A stretch of DNA of 64,000 bases from Megascapheus bottae (GCA_024803745.1 JANJXV010000013.1:35548501-35612500), one strand, 5' to 3'. Positions 12,733 to 27,700 are shown, counted from the first letter of the stretch. Numbers and translations are program-made. Notes: generated by a model not told the origin, from the sequence alone.

Positions 12733-15700
12733 TGGGTAGTCCTGGAATTTGAACTCAGGACTTAGGCACTGTCCCTGAGCCTCTATATGCTCACAGCTAG
12801 TGCTCTATCACTTGAGCCACAGTATTACTCCTAGGTTTTTGTGTTTGTTTCATTTTGTTTTGTTTGTCAGTTTGGGGGCTTGAACTCTGGCCTGGGCACT
12901 ATCCCTGAGTTCTTCAGCTCAAGGATACAGCCCCACCCTTGGGCCTGGGTGCTGTCCCTGAGCTCTTCAGCTAAAGGCTACCACCCTACCCCTGGAGCCA
13001 AAGCACCACTTCCTGTTTTCTAGTGGTTAATCAGAGATAAACATCTCCCAGTCTTTAGTGCCTGGGTTGGCTTTGAACCTGATCCTCAGATAGATCTCAG
13101 ACTCCTGAGTAATTAGGATTACAGGCGTGAGCCACTTGTCCCACTCCAGGTTTTTCTGTTTATGTGGTACTGAGGAATCGAACCCAGGACTTCATGCATG
13201 CTAGGCAAGCACTCTAGCACTAAGCCACATTCCTAGCCCCTTTTTGTTTTTTTACTTTTATTTATTTTATTTTTTGCTGGACCTGGGCTCTGAACTCTGG
13301 GACTGTGTGCTGACCCTGGGAGTCTTTGTGCTCAGGACCAGTCCTCTGCCACTTGAGCCACAGCCCTAGCTCCTACCTCCAATTAATCACAGAAAAAGCA
13401 AAAGTGGTGCCAAGTGTTAGAATGCTACCCTTGAGTAAAGGGAGCTTAGGCATAGTGCCCAGGACTAGCAATGAATGAATGAATAAATAAACAAATAGTA
13501 CAAAAAAGTGCTAAAGGCATGCCTCATTAGTAAAGCACCTGGCCAGAAAGCACAAAGCCAAGTTCAAACTCCAGAATTAAGTTCCTTGTGTTTTAATTTT
13601 TTTAACCCAAAGATCAAAATTTTAAGTGTCAACTAGGGCTCATGCTTATAATCCTAGCTATATAGGAGGAGGCTGAGATATGAGGATTGCAGTTCAAAGC
13701 CAGCCCAGGCAGGGAAGTCATGTGAGGCTCTTAACTCCAATTAACCAGTAAAAAGCAGAAAATGGAATCATGGCTCAAGTTGAGCAAAAACCCCTCCCCA
13801 TCTCACCCACAACACACAAAAGTTTGAGTGCCACAGCTCTTTTCTATAGAGTTCCAATCCCCTAATTCTTCCATATTAAATGTAAGTATGAAAAATTATG
13901 AGAGAGGCCAGTAGTGTGGTAGACTGCTTGCCTTGCAGGCACGAAGCCCTGGGTTTGATTCCTCAATACCAAATACACAGATAAAGCCAGAAGTGGCCCC
14001 CTGTGGTTCAAGTGGTAGAGTGCTAGCCTTAGAAACAAAAACAAAACAAAACAAAACCCTCAAGGACAGTGACCAGGCCCTAAGTTCAAGCCCAATCCCC
14101 AGGACTGGCAGAAAAAAAAAATTTATGATAGAGCTTAGTTGGCATGCATGTTTTTATATATGGATAAATTAGGTTATCTGGTTAAAGCATCTTAGATTGT
14201 AGCTTCACGTCTCAGAAGCTGAACACAATAATCATATCACTGAAATTAAATGAAGGAGTATATAGCAATTATGTTACTGGAAATATAATTCCAAAAAGAT
14301 AAAGTTTCGTAGGAGGTAAGGGCAATATGTGACTATGTAGATATGATTTAGCATTGAGTAGAAAGTGTTTTAGTCTTGAGGGTGGAAAGGACACCTCATT
14401 TTCCTAGCATGTGCAAGGCCCTGGGTTCAAACTGTAACACAGAAAAAGGAAATCATAGTCAGGTGCAGTGGCTCATGCCTGTAGTCCTAGTTAAGCAGGA
14501 GGCTGAGATCTGAGGATCACAGTTCAAAGCCTATCTCCAATTAACCTTTAGAAAATGGGAAGTGGGGCTCAGGAACAGCACCCAGGCCCAGAGCTCAAGC
14601 CCCATGACCAACAAAAAAGAAAAAGGAAATTATAGTTCACTTAGAGTATTAATATAGAGCAGTCCTTTTTATTTATTTATTTATTTTTTTATTTTTTTAT
14701 TTTTGCCAGTCCTGGGCTTGAGCTCAGGGTCTGAGCACTGTCCTTGGACTTTCTCAAGACTAGAGCTCTACCACTTGAGCCTCAGCACCACTTCCGACTT
14801 TTTTCTATGTATGTGGTACCGAGGAATCGAACCTGGGTCTTCATGCATGCTAGGCAAGCACTTTAACCACTAGGCCAAACTCCCGGCCAGTCCTTTTTAT
14901 TATAATCACCATGTAAACAGATAAGGAGGGTAACTCAGTGGCAGAACACTTACCCTCTATGCTAAAGGTCCTGGTATGATCCACAGCTCTAATAAAAAAA
15001 AATGAATGATCAAATGCAAACAATCTCACCAGAGACTATTTAGCATTGATACTGAGGTATCTGATATTAAAAAGTCTAGATTCCACAAATTCACAGTGGA
15101 AAGAAATTAAAATGGCTTGGCTTACAATAATAAACTACTTTGGCTTAAATTACCTCTTCATACTTGTTATAGTCTCTCCAGAGCTGTTCAATGTTGATCA
15201 TTGGATTAACACAACCTCGTTGATAAACTCTTCGAACAGCTGTTATCCTCTGATTTTCTGCATAAGATCCAACAGCTTCCCTAAAATTAGATGACAAATG
15301 TTATTAATTATACTAAAGCTAATTCTATTTATATATTTTTTTTTATTTTTTATTTTTGTGTGTGGCGGGGGGGGGGGGGGGAGGGGGGTTGTGGGGCTCG
15401 AACTGGGCCTGGGCGCTGTCCCTGAGCTCTTTAGCTCAAGGTTACCACCCTACCCTTGAGCCAAGCCTCACTTCCCATTTTCTAGAGGTTAACTGGAGAT
15501 GAGAGTGTCAGGTCGGTCCTTTTGTACCCAGGCTGGCTTTGAACCTTGATCCTCAGCCTCCTGAGAAGCTAAGATTACAGGCATAAGCCACTCGCCCAGC
15601 TTCTGTCTATATATTTTTTAAAATTATAAAATTACTCACACGCCTTTTAAGAAATTGATGTAATCCACCCAAATCTAAGAAATAAAACAAAAGATTAGTA

Positions 15701-18700
15701 TTTTTCTTGATGTTTTCAAATTTGTGTATATATTTTAATTATTTTAACACTACCTGATAAGACATAATTTCCATTCCAATTTTATCCAGTGCAAAATCAT
15801 AAGCTTGAGCCATTTTTTCTCTGAAAAAATATAAAGACAAATTGTAAAATTTTTGTTATAAAAATATATTTATGGGCTGGGAGTTTAGTCTAGTGGTAAA
15901 GTGCTTGCCTAGCATACACAAAGAACTGGGTAATTCCTCGGTACCACATACGTAGAAAAAGCCAGAAGTGGGCCAGGAGGTTAGCCTAGTGGTAGAGTGT
16001 TTGCCTAGCATGCATGAAGACCTGGATTTGATTCCTTGGTACCATATACATAGAAAAAAGCCAGAAATGGTGCTGTAGCTCAAGTGGTAGAGCTCTAGCC
16101 TTGAGAAAGCCCAAGGACAGTGCCCAGGCCCTGAGTTTAAGGCCCAGAACTGGCAAAAAATAAATATAAGCTGGACACAGTGGCTCATGCCTGTAATTCT
16201 AGCATTCAGGAGGCTGAGATCCGAGACTCATGATTCAAAGCCAGCCCAGGCACTAACGTACATGAGACTCCAATTAACTACCAGAAAACCAGAAGTGGTG
16301 CTCTGGCTCAAGGGATAGTCTTGAGCTTGAAGATCTCAAGAACAATGCCCAGGCCCAGAGTTCAAGTCCCACGACCGATAAAAAAATAAATGTATAATTT
16401 CTAATCATATGATCACAAAACAGTTGAATCTTGGCTAGAAGCAAAAATTAAAGGCATCTTTGGAAGTTACATGGAGTTCTTTTTACAGAACTGAGGACTT
16501 GTCAGGCAACGTCTCTTCCACTGAGCTAAATCCCCAACCCCTACATGCAGTTCTTTTGTGTTATATTTGTCAATGTCATTCATTTGTTTACTATGCTTCC
16601 TTTATATACTGTTTATATGGTTATCAAAGATAAGGCCCATATCTTATTCAGCTTTAAATCTTTTAAATCGCCTACTTTCATATCACATTCAGGTATGGAA
16701 ATAGTCCCGTCAGGAAGGGGTAGGTAAGTTTCACTTAAAGATTAGATTGGAAATAAAATTAAGAAAGAAAGAAATTCAATAAAATTAGAGGAAAAACTTC
16801 AATTCTTATAAATGTAATCAGAAAAGATAATAAAGATAGAATTCAAATCACAGGCATAATTTGATTTTGTTATATACAAAAATAGTATCTGGGAAGGTGC
16901 ATTATTTAGATTCAGCAAAGATGGGTAGTAGGTTGGTATAAAGCATCATGAGAAGTCAGTCAGTTACCCAACTAAGTTACACCAATCGCCTTAGATTGCT
17001 TCAGTGGCAATATAACTTGACAAGCAAGAGTGGTGCCTGACAAGTATGAAGATAATTTTTGAGAAACCTTAAGAAGTCTGTCAACAAAGTGGTTTGGTGT
17101 TGCAAATCCATAGTGCTTCCATATAGAAAGGCATGGTTGATAAAATTCTAATGCCAAAGTCTCGGGTTCTTTTGTGCCCAGGATGGCTGTGAACCTTGGT
17201 CCTCAGATCTCAGCCTTCTGAGTAGCTAGGACTACAGGCGTGAGCCACTGTGCCAGCTTTAAATCTTATACATGACAAAAAAAGAGTGCTGCCAGTAAAT
17301 GATTTGAATTCTTTTAAGATGTTGCTTTTTTTTGCCAGTCTGGGCCTGAGCACTGACTGTTCTTGGGCTTTCTTCAAGGCTAGTGCTCTACCAGTTGAGC
17401 CACAGTAACACTTCCAGTTTTTTCTATGTATGTGGTACCGAGGAATTGAACTCGGTCTTCATGCATACTAGGCAAGCACTCTACCACTAGGCCAAACTCC
17501 CGGCCATGATTTTGTTTTTTAATAAGGACGGGAGAGACCCATAGCTCACACCTATAATCCTAGCTACTCAGGAGGCTGTGATGTGAGGATCGATGGTTAA
17601 AAGCCAGCCCAGGCACAAAAGAAGTCTCCGATTAATCACCAGAAAATTGGAAGTGGCACTGTGGCTTAAAGTGATAGAGTGCTGGCCTTGAGATGAAGAG
17701 TTCAGGGACAGCGCCCAGGCCCAGAGCTCAAGCCCCACAACTGACAATATATAAATAAATAAATATGGGAAAGAAGGGAGCGTACTGGAGTTTGATGGGT
17801 TGCATATATGGAAATGTCAATGCAACCTCCCTTGTACAACTAATGTATGCTAATTAAAAAAACAAAACAAAACAAAAAGATCCCGATTTTACTTACTTGT
17901 AACTTGGTAGTTTACCCTTCGTTTCTCGAACATAGGAAAGATAGCACTTCCATAAATCAATGTGTAAAACCTTCATAAGGCATCTCTGAAATAGCTTTAA
18001 ATGTAAGAAAATATTATCAGAATTCATCAAAAAATGTTTTCAAGTGTTGCCTGTTATGGGAGGTTCATACCTAACTATGCAGGAAGCTGCAATCTGAGAA
18101 TGGTGGTTCAAAGCCAGCCCAGGCAGAAAAGTCTGTAAGAACTCTTCTCTCCAGTTAGCTACCAAAAACCAGAAGTGGAACTGTGTGTGGCTCAAGTGGT
18201 AGGGAAAAAAAAAGTAACTCAGGGACATGGCCCAGGCCCTGATTTTAAGCCCGAGGACTAGCATAAAAACAAACAGATCCATGTGCATATGAACAAAACT
18301 CAATATTTACAAAAATCCAGATCCTTTTCAGGAATTAATTTCTTATTTAATTAATTTCTCTATAAAAGACAATACCTAGTCTCTCCAATTTAAAATCATT
18401 CTTGTTCTGGATGCCACTGGCTCATTCCTGTAATCCTAGCTACTTAGGAGGCTGAGATCCAAGGACCACAGTTCAGAGCCAGCTCACACAGGAAAGTCCA
18501 CAAGACCCTTATTTCAACTCACCACCAGAAAACTGTAAGTGGTGTTGTGGCTCAAAGTGATAGAGCACTAGCCTTCAGTGAAAAATAGGGACAATGCCCA
18601 GGTCCTGAGTTCAAGCCCCATGACCAAAGAAATAAAATAATTCTTGTTTTTGGTTGTCCTAATACTGCATAAACAAATATATAATTCTCCTTTTCCAGCA

Positions 18701-21700
18701 TTTCTATGAATTTTTTTTACACATTTAAGAACACTGAAGGTGTACAATTCTCATATAATCACTACCTAGATTCAATAGCAGTTAATATTTTACTAGATCT
18801 GCCATAAAATTCTCAGCATAAAACTATTTTCAGAAAACTCACCTTTTCAACTTTGTCATAATTTTTAGCTTTAATCTGAAAGAAAAATGAAAAGAACATG
18901 TTTACCAATATTTTTAAGAGTATCAAGTCATTTTATGAATTTTTAAAATTGTATAACCAATTTTTAACCAATCTTGAACTTATTCCTCCCTATGCTTTTT
19001 TTTTGTTATTGTTCTTTAAGATTAAATAATAAAGGGCCAGACATGAAGGTATAAGAAAACTGGTTTGAGATCAGCTAAAGCTGAGTCTCCTGGGTTTTTC
19101 CCAAAGCTAGTCTTGGACTAAGATCCTCTACCTACACCTCCTGAGTAGCTGGGATCACAGGTATATATCACCATGTCTATGTTATTAGGTGAGATCATGT
19201 CACTACTCATACTTGCCCAGGCTGGACTTCAATCACAATCCTCCTAAACTGCTTTTCAAATAGGACAACAGGTATAAGCTACCATGCCCGCCCCCTCAGG
19301 CAGTTTTTCCCTTTTTTTCCCTAAGGAGTACAAGTTCTGCAGTTTTCTGGCTTAAGGCTGTTATTTGCTCTTTCTCCCAGGAACTTATAAACTTTCATAT
19401 TAATTTTCAGTGTTTCTAGGTTTTTTGTGGGTCATGGGGCTTGAACTTGGCCTGGGCACTGTCCCTGAGCTCTACAGCTTAAGTCTACCATACTACCCTT
19501 TAGCTAAGCCCCACTTCCCATTTTCTAGAGGTTAACTGGCGATGAGAGTCTCAGGTGTTTTTGTTCCTGGGCTGGCTTTGAACCTTGATTCTCAGATCTC
19601 AGCCTCCTGAGTAGTTAGGATTACAGGCGTGGGCCATCTCGCCCGGCCAGCGTTTCTAAATTTTATCCCTAAATACAGGGGTTTGCTTTTCACTGCAGTT
19701 TATGTAAGGCTCTAAAGTCAAACCTCTTCTCACATTCTGCCTGTCCACTTCACTTCCTTTTTTTTTTTTCATCTGAGAAAAGGAGGTAGTTGTATCTATT
19801 GTGCAGGTTATACAAAGGTGAACACTTGGTAATTGTCATTTATTATAAGCTTGGAGGCCGGGAGTTTGGTCTAGTGGTAGAGTGCTTGCCTAGCGTGCAT
19901 GGAGACCTGGGTTCAATTCTTTGGCACTACATACAGAGAAAAGCCAGAAGTGATGCTGTGGCTCAAGTGGTAGAGTGCTAGCCTTGAGGAAGAAGCCCAA
20001 GGACAGTGCTCAGGCCCTGAGTTCAAACCTCAGGGCTGGGAAAAAAGTATATAAAAACAAAAATTAGAAAATAATCTAGGAATTCTGCCTGTCCTTCAAC
20101 CTATTATCTTTTTTTAATTAAAAAAGTTTACAACTGGGACCGGGAGTTTGGCTAAGTGGTTGAGTGCTTGCTTAGCATGCATGTAGATCTGGGTTCGATT
20201 CCTCAGTCCTACATACATAGAAAAAAGCCAGAAGTGGTTCTGTGGCTCAAGTGGTAGAGCTCTGACTTTGAGAAAGCCCAAGGACAATGCTCATGCCCTG
20301 AGCTGAAGCCCAGGACTGGCAAAAAAAAAAAGATTACAATTACAGTTGTTTCTTTTTCCCATTTTAGAAGTCCTATTATATACTGCAAATCTGCTGGTTC
20401 TACTCTCACAATGATTCTGTTTGTGTGCGTGTGCGTGTACCCTCTTTGATGCTTTGGGTCAGGTTTAAAAAAAAAAACAAAAAAATACCCAACAGGGCCG
20501 GGAGTTTGGCCTAGTGGTTAAAGTGCTTGGCTAGCATGCACGAAGACCCGGGTTCCATTCCTCGGTACCACATACATAGAAAAAAGCTGGAAGTGGTGCT
20601 GAGGCTCAAGTGGTAGAGCTCTAGCTTTGAGAAAATCCAAGGACGGTGCTCAGGCCCTGAGCTCAAGCCCAGGACTGGCAAAAAAAAAAAAAAAAAGTCT
20701 ACTAGTTTCTCTAGGGTATTAAGCATCTGTGTGGCCATTTTTCTCGACTTAACCTACTACTGTATTTGGTTCCTAAGAAATGGCTTTTGGCTCTAGAAAT
20801 GTTAATACTTCTTGTAAGAGTGTGAATCTTGTGCTCACACTATTATTCTGTTCCAGCAGTCTCTTTCTAGCAATTGACTTTGTGGGAGGTCTGTTATGCT
20901 GGGGCCTTAGGTATACTTTTCTGCTTAGTCATTCCCAGGGCATGAGTGAGCCCCTTTCTCTAGAGAAAAAGGTTTAGCTGGGTGCCTGGCTCACTCCTGT
21001 AAACCTAACTACTCAGGAGGCCCAGATCTAAAGATCGAGGTTCAAAGCCAGCCTGGCCACTAAAGTCCAAGACTCTTTATCTCCAATTAACAACGAGAAA
21101 ACCGGGAGTGGCGTTGTAGCTCAAGGGGTAGGATGGTAGCCTTGCGCTGAAGAGCTCAGGGACAATGCCAAGGCCCAGAGTTCAAGCCCCATGACTGATG
21201 AAAAAAAAAAAAGAGTAGCTAGGACTGAACTTGTTTGTATAATTGAAGGCCAGCATGGGCTACTAAATTTATGGGACTCTTATCTCAAGTTAACCACCAA
21301 AAAGCCAGTGTGAAAGTGGTTCAAATGGGAGAGCACCAGCCTTGTGTGAAAAAGCTCCAGGACAGTGCCCAGGTTCAAGCTTTAGTAGTAGCATGCACAC
21401 ACAACACAGTTATGGTTGGCAGTGATAAGGGTGGAGGAAGAATAGAAAAAGAAACTGTATGCTTGCCTAGCAAGCACAAAGAAGCCCCGGGGTTCAATTC
21501 CTCAGTACCACATACACAGAAAAGCCAGAACAGATGCTGTGGCTCAAGTGGTAGAGCACTAAGTTGGAGAAAGCTCAAGAGCAGTGCCAGGTCCTGAGTT
21601 CAAGCCCCAGGACTGGCAAAAAGAAAGAAAGAGAAAGGGGAGGGGGAGAGATTATACTATTGTATCCAGGCACCAGCCTTTAATTCTAGCTATTCAAAAG

Positions 21701-24700
21701 GCTGAAACTTGGAGGATCAAAGTTCTAATCTAGCCCAGTCAGAAAAGACTCTATCTCCCACTAAGCAACATAAAGTAGTCTGGAAGAATGGATGAAGTGG
21801 CAAAGTGCCATCTGGGCAATTACAGGGCCCTGAGTTCAAGCAACCCTTCAGTGCCAGTAGAGATTATGCTACAAAGTGGTGACATAACATAGCAGATATA
21901 ATATCATTATTTAAAATATATCATTTATGAGAATGTGCCTTAGGTGGTTGCCTAGCGTGCACGAAACCCTCAGTACCACATACACAGAAAAAGCCAGAAA
22001 CAGTGCTGTGATTCAAGTGGTAGTGCTAGCCTTGAGCAAAAGAAGCTAAGGGACAATGCCCAGGCTATGAATTCAAGCCTCAGGACTGGCCAAAAAAAAA
22101 AAAAAAAAAAGGAAACACAAACAAAATGTTTTTTTTTGTTTTTGTTTTTTTTTGAGGTGGGGAGCAGGGTCGATCACAGGACTTGAACTCTGGCTGTGGG
22201 CAATGTTCCTGAGCTCTTCAGCTCAAGGCTAGCATTCTACCACTTGAGCAACAGCCACACTTCCGGTTTTCTAGTGGTTAAATGGACATAAGAGTCCACA
22301 GACTTACGTGTCCCACTAGCTTAGCACGTGTTCCTCAGATCTCAGTCTCCTGAGTAGCTAAGATTATAGGTGTGAGTCACTGGCTCCCAGCTTAAATATG
22401 TCATTTATTTTTTTAAAAAAATTCTTAGCAGTACTGGGGTTTGAACTCAAGGTTTTGAGCTTACTAAGCAGTCCCTCAACTACTTACACAATATTGCTTC
22501 AGTTATTTTTCAGGCAGTTTTTGCTTTTGCTTTTTGCCAGTCCCGAGGCATGATCTCAGGGTCTAAGCGCTCTCCTTGGACATTCTCAAGGCTAGAGCTC
22601 TATCACATGAGCCACAGTACCACTTTCAGCTTTTTCAGTGTACATGGTACTGAGGAATTGAACCCGAGTCTTTGTGTATCCTAGGCAAGCACTTTACTAG
22701 GAGGCCAAACTCTCAGCCCCTCAGGCAGGTTTTGTTGGTGGTGGTGGTGGTAGTAGTGGTAGTTGGGCTTGAACTCCAGGCTTGGGTCCTGTCCCCGAGC
22801 TCTTCAGTTCAAGGCTAGTGCTCTATCACATTAAGCCACCATGCCACTTCACATAGTGCCCAGGCTGGATTTAAACCTCAATCCTCAGATCTCAGCCTCC
22901 TGAGTAGCTGAGATTGTAGGCATGAGCCATCAGTGCCCAGCAGGCAGGTTCTTTTGTTTTGGCTTGAGCTTGATCCTCTAATCTCTAGTATCCCAAGTAG
23001 CTGGAACTACAGAGATGTAAAATCACATACAACTTACTGAGGACTTGCTAATTTTTTTGCCCTAGCTGGTCCTGAAGCACATATTTTTCCATCTCAACCT
23101 GCTGAGTAGCTGGATTATGATATAGTAGCTGAGTGGCTACTATATCCAATCTCATTTTAAAATAAATTTTATCAACCTGTTTGGAAGAAAAAATCTACAT
23201 TAATAAAATATGATCATACTGTGTGAACTACTAATCCTTCCCAGTGAAAATGATAATGACATGTATTTCAAAGGATTATTCCAAGGATTGAACATATTCC
23301 AATAGAAATTATAATTTGTAGACAGAAAGAACAAAGTTGTTATAACCAGCCCCACTTTACAGAAAAGGAAGATTGGGATCCAGGTCACATTAAAATTCAT
23401 TAATGAGAGTACAGCACTCTATTTTCAGCTAGCCTATCACTAGATTATATTTCCTCTAAGAGTACTACCCTAAGTATTAATTACTATTACTTACATAAAA
23501 ACATCCAATCTGTGAGTTAAATAGTCTTAAATACATTTAGCATAGTCAGGTGCACTTGCACAGAAAAATCATTCTTTTTTTTAAATTTTGGTGCGGGGTG
23601 GGGGATTGGTTGTAGGTTGTAGGGTTTGAACTCTGGGGCTTGGGCTCTCTCTCTGAGCTCTTCAACTCAAGGCTAGCATTCTACCATCTGAGCCTCAGCA
23701 CTTCTGGTGCTCTGTGAGGCCCATCAGGCCAACAACAAAAAACTTGCATAAATAACATTTTTTCCATACCCCCTGTGGTGATGGGGATTAACCCAGGGCC
23801 AAATGTATGTTAACTATTCTAATACTCACATCCCCTGTCCAGAAATGACTTTTAATGTCTGGACTGGCTTTGAACTGTGATCTCCTGATCTCAGCCTCCT
23901 GAGTAGCTAGGGTTACAGGTGTGAGCCACCAGTGCCCAGCTTGGTTTAATTTTTGTTGTTGTTTACAATTTTAAATGATGAATAATTCTTTTTCTTGACA
24001 GTCCTGGCATTTGAACTCAGCACCTCAGCATGATCCTTGAGCTTGTTTTGCTCAAGGCTAGCATTCTACCATTTGAGCCACAATGCCACTTCTGGCTTTT
24101 TCTGTTAATGTGGTACTGAGGAATCAAACACAGGGCTTCATACACATTGGGTAAGCACTCTATCATTAATCCACATTCCCAGCCCCTGAAGAAAAATTCC
24201 TGATACATTGAAGTATTTTATTCTAACATATGAAATTTCAGATCGTTCTGTAAGTAACAGAAAAATGTAGGGATGGGAGTTTGGCATAGTAGTAGAGTGT
24301 CTAGCATTCATGAAGACCTGGGTTCAAGTCCTTGGGACCAAATACATAGAAAAAGCCAGAAGTGGTGCTGAGGCTCAAATGGTAGAGCTCTAGCCTTGAG
24401 AAAGCCCAAGGAGAGCGCTCAGGTCCTGAGTTCAGGCCCCAGGACTGACCAAAAAAAAAGTATCCATTTGAAGCCCATTACATGCATATAAATAATTTTG
24501 CAAAGCTTATATTGCCTGTATGTTTATTAAAATCAGTGTCATGGAGCGGTTATGTAGGTGTAACAGCTGAAATGGAATCACAAATCTAGGAAAGAAGAGG
24601 AAGGAAGATCACAAGTTGAAGGTCTAATTAGGCTCACAGGAAACCTATCACAAAACAACAAAAATGTAGGACAGGAGATGTGAGTCAGTGTTAGAATAGG

Positions 24701-27700
24701 TAGCATACATTTGGCCCTGGGTTAATCCCCAGCATCACACAAGGTATGGAGATAATGTTATTTAAACAAATTTTTTGTTGTTGTTGGCCTGATAGGCCTC
24801 ACACTCAGCGTCTGGGTATTATCCCTGAGCTCCTTTACTCAAAGTTAGTGCTTTACCACACTGAACCACAGCTCCACTTCTAATTTTCTGGTGGATAGTT
24901 GAAGAAGTCTTACAGAGACACTCCTGCCTGGGCTGGCTTTGAACTGTGATCCTCAGATCTCAGCCTCGAGTAGCTAGGACTACAAGTATGAGCCACCAGT
25001 GCCTGGTGTTATGCATGTTTTAATGGTATACATAACATTATAAAACAGTGGGAATGTAACTCAGTGATGAAGCATTTACCTAATATATTCTGAAGCCTCA
25101 GTACTACTTTAAAAAAACTATCTTTGACTTAGTGAACTATATATAACCCCTTTGTACAACTATTCAATAACAACAACAATAAAAAAAATGCCCCCCAAAA
25201 ATCTTTGGGGACTGTAGTTTAATGTTAGCAGTACTGATCAAAAAACAATCAAACTAATGTTTACTTAATATCTGCTAATAATGTCTGTGAAAAACATTGA
25301 AGAAATACAAAAAATGCATACTTAATATGGTATGGTGATAAAAATAATTTTTCCCAATAATGTGGGTGTGTCATTTTCATAGTTAAAATTGGGCTGGCAG
25401 TGTGGCCTACTGGTAGAGTGCTTGCCTAGCATGCAGGAAGACAGGGTTTGATTCCCTGGCATCTCATACATAGAATAAGCCAGAAGTGGTGCTGTGGCTT
25501 AAGTGGTAGAGCTTGAGCCTTGAGAAAGCCCAATGATAGTGCTCAGGCCCTGAGTTCAAGCCCAGGGCTAGCAAAATAATAATAATAATATTAAGGATAA
25601 TTTTAAATACTTATTCTCTGATCTGTATATCTGTCTATATCTATGTGCCTGCCTATCTATCTATCCATCTATCTAGCCATCCATCCTGTTTTTTTGGTAT
25701 TGGTCTTAAGCATGCTAGGTGAGTGCTCTAGGAATAAAACCCCAGCCCTTATATTAGCTGAATTTTTACCAAGATAGGAGAAGTTGTTTAAGAAGGAATT
25801 TTTTTGAATTGCAACTTCCTAATAATAATTTTATTAGGGGCCGGGAGTTTGGCCTAGTGGTTAAAGTGCTTGCCTAGCATGCATGAAGACCCGGGTTCGA
25901 TTCCTCGGTACCACATACATAGAAAAAAGCCGGAAGTGGTGCTGAGGCTCAAGTGGTAGAGTTCTAGCCTTGAGAAAAGTCCAAGGACAGTGCTCAGGCC
26001 CTGAGCTCAAGCCCAGGACTGGCAAAAAATAATAATAATAATAATAATTTTATTAAAAAATAAAAAAAAACCCAAAACAAAAAAAATTATTTTACAGAAT
26101 AACAAGATGACTGAAAAAATGTAAATACTAAACATTAAATTTAAATTAAATTCAAATAAGGGGTTATTTAGGGGACAACAAAACAAATATAATACGTTCA
26201 ACAAATATAGATTGCCTGGTCCTTTTGTTTTTGCTAGTACAGAGGTTTGAATTCATGACCTGAAGTTTGCTGAGCTTGTTTGTTTGGCCAATGCTTGACA
26301 ACTTGGGCTACACTTCCAGGCCTTCCTAATCCTTTAACACTTAAGCTCTTAGTTAATTTACCCAGTTACTTCCTGGGAATTAGTTGTTCAGCTACTGGTT
26401 TTTGGAACTAAAACTGTGGCTGAACAACCATTGAATTACTTACTTTCAATGGATTACTTGTATAAGTTCAAGGCTGGCCTGAGTTACATATACATAGCAC
26501 GACACTGACAGCCAATAGATTTACTAACCCAAAGAGTCAGAAATGGACATATGGTAGAGAGCTAGCCTTGAGTACAAAAGCCCAAGGACAGAGCCCAGGC
26601 ACACGCACACGCACATGCACACACACACACACACACACACGCACGCACACAGCACAGTGAGGATATAGCACAGGCAGGGCTAGAATCCATCTTAGTTCTG
26701 AGTTTACATGGCAATTGTCTATAAGGAAAATAATATAAATTGCATACCCACATTCCTAATTTGCTCCCTGAACTTTTTCTAAAGTATAAGTAAGATGCAT
26801 ACTTTTATCAAACTTAGGACAACCACCCTCTGCTACTTATCCAAAAAGCTTATACTGGCCTTAATCCTGAAAACAAATGTAATTCTAAAAATAATTCATT
26901 TCCGTACATTTACTTTTTTTTTTTTTTTTTGCCAGTCATGGACCTTGAACTCAGGGCTTGGGAACTGTCCTTGGACACGTTTTGCTCAAGGGTAGTGCTC
27001 TGCCACTTGAGTCACAACACCCCTTCCAACCTTTGCTCTGTATGTGATACCAAGGAATCGAACCCAGGGCTTCAAGCATGCTAGGTACTAGGTAAGCATT
27101 CTACCACTTGGCTATGATCCTGGCTCTCTATGTTTACTTTTTCCCCACTATTTTTTGGCTACTTTCCAATCCTCTATACAAAACTGAAGATTTAAGAATT
27201 AGTTTTTAAGGCATGTGAATAACATTTTAGAATAACATCTTAAAAGATGCTCAGGGACAGCATCTAGGCCCTGAGTTCAAGTTTCAGGAACAGGAAAAAA
27301 AAAGGGGGGGGAGGGTGAAGGGGAGGGTAATGGGGACCAAGACATGTGAAAGGGTATCAATATATGTGAATTAATGCACCTTCTATCTGGCAAATATCAT
27401 GTAACCCTTTTATTAATTACAATAAAAAATAAAAAAAAGAAAAAGAAAAGAAAAATCTAAGATGTGTCTACAAATAAAATTTTCCACATTTTCTATTAAC
27501 AACAATTAGTTGTGTAACTAAGTTATAACTTACAAATCCTTACGACTTAAGGAGTCATGTTAATGATATGTCAATAAAGGTGAGGCTAACAATGAGCCAC
27601 AGTGTCATTTCTGGTTTTCTGGTGACTAATTGGAGATAAGAGTCTCAAGGACTTTTAAAACCTGGGCTTTAAACCATGATCCTCAAATCTCAGCTTCCTC

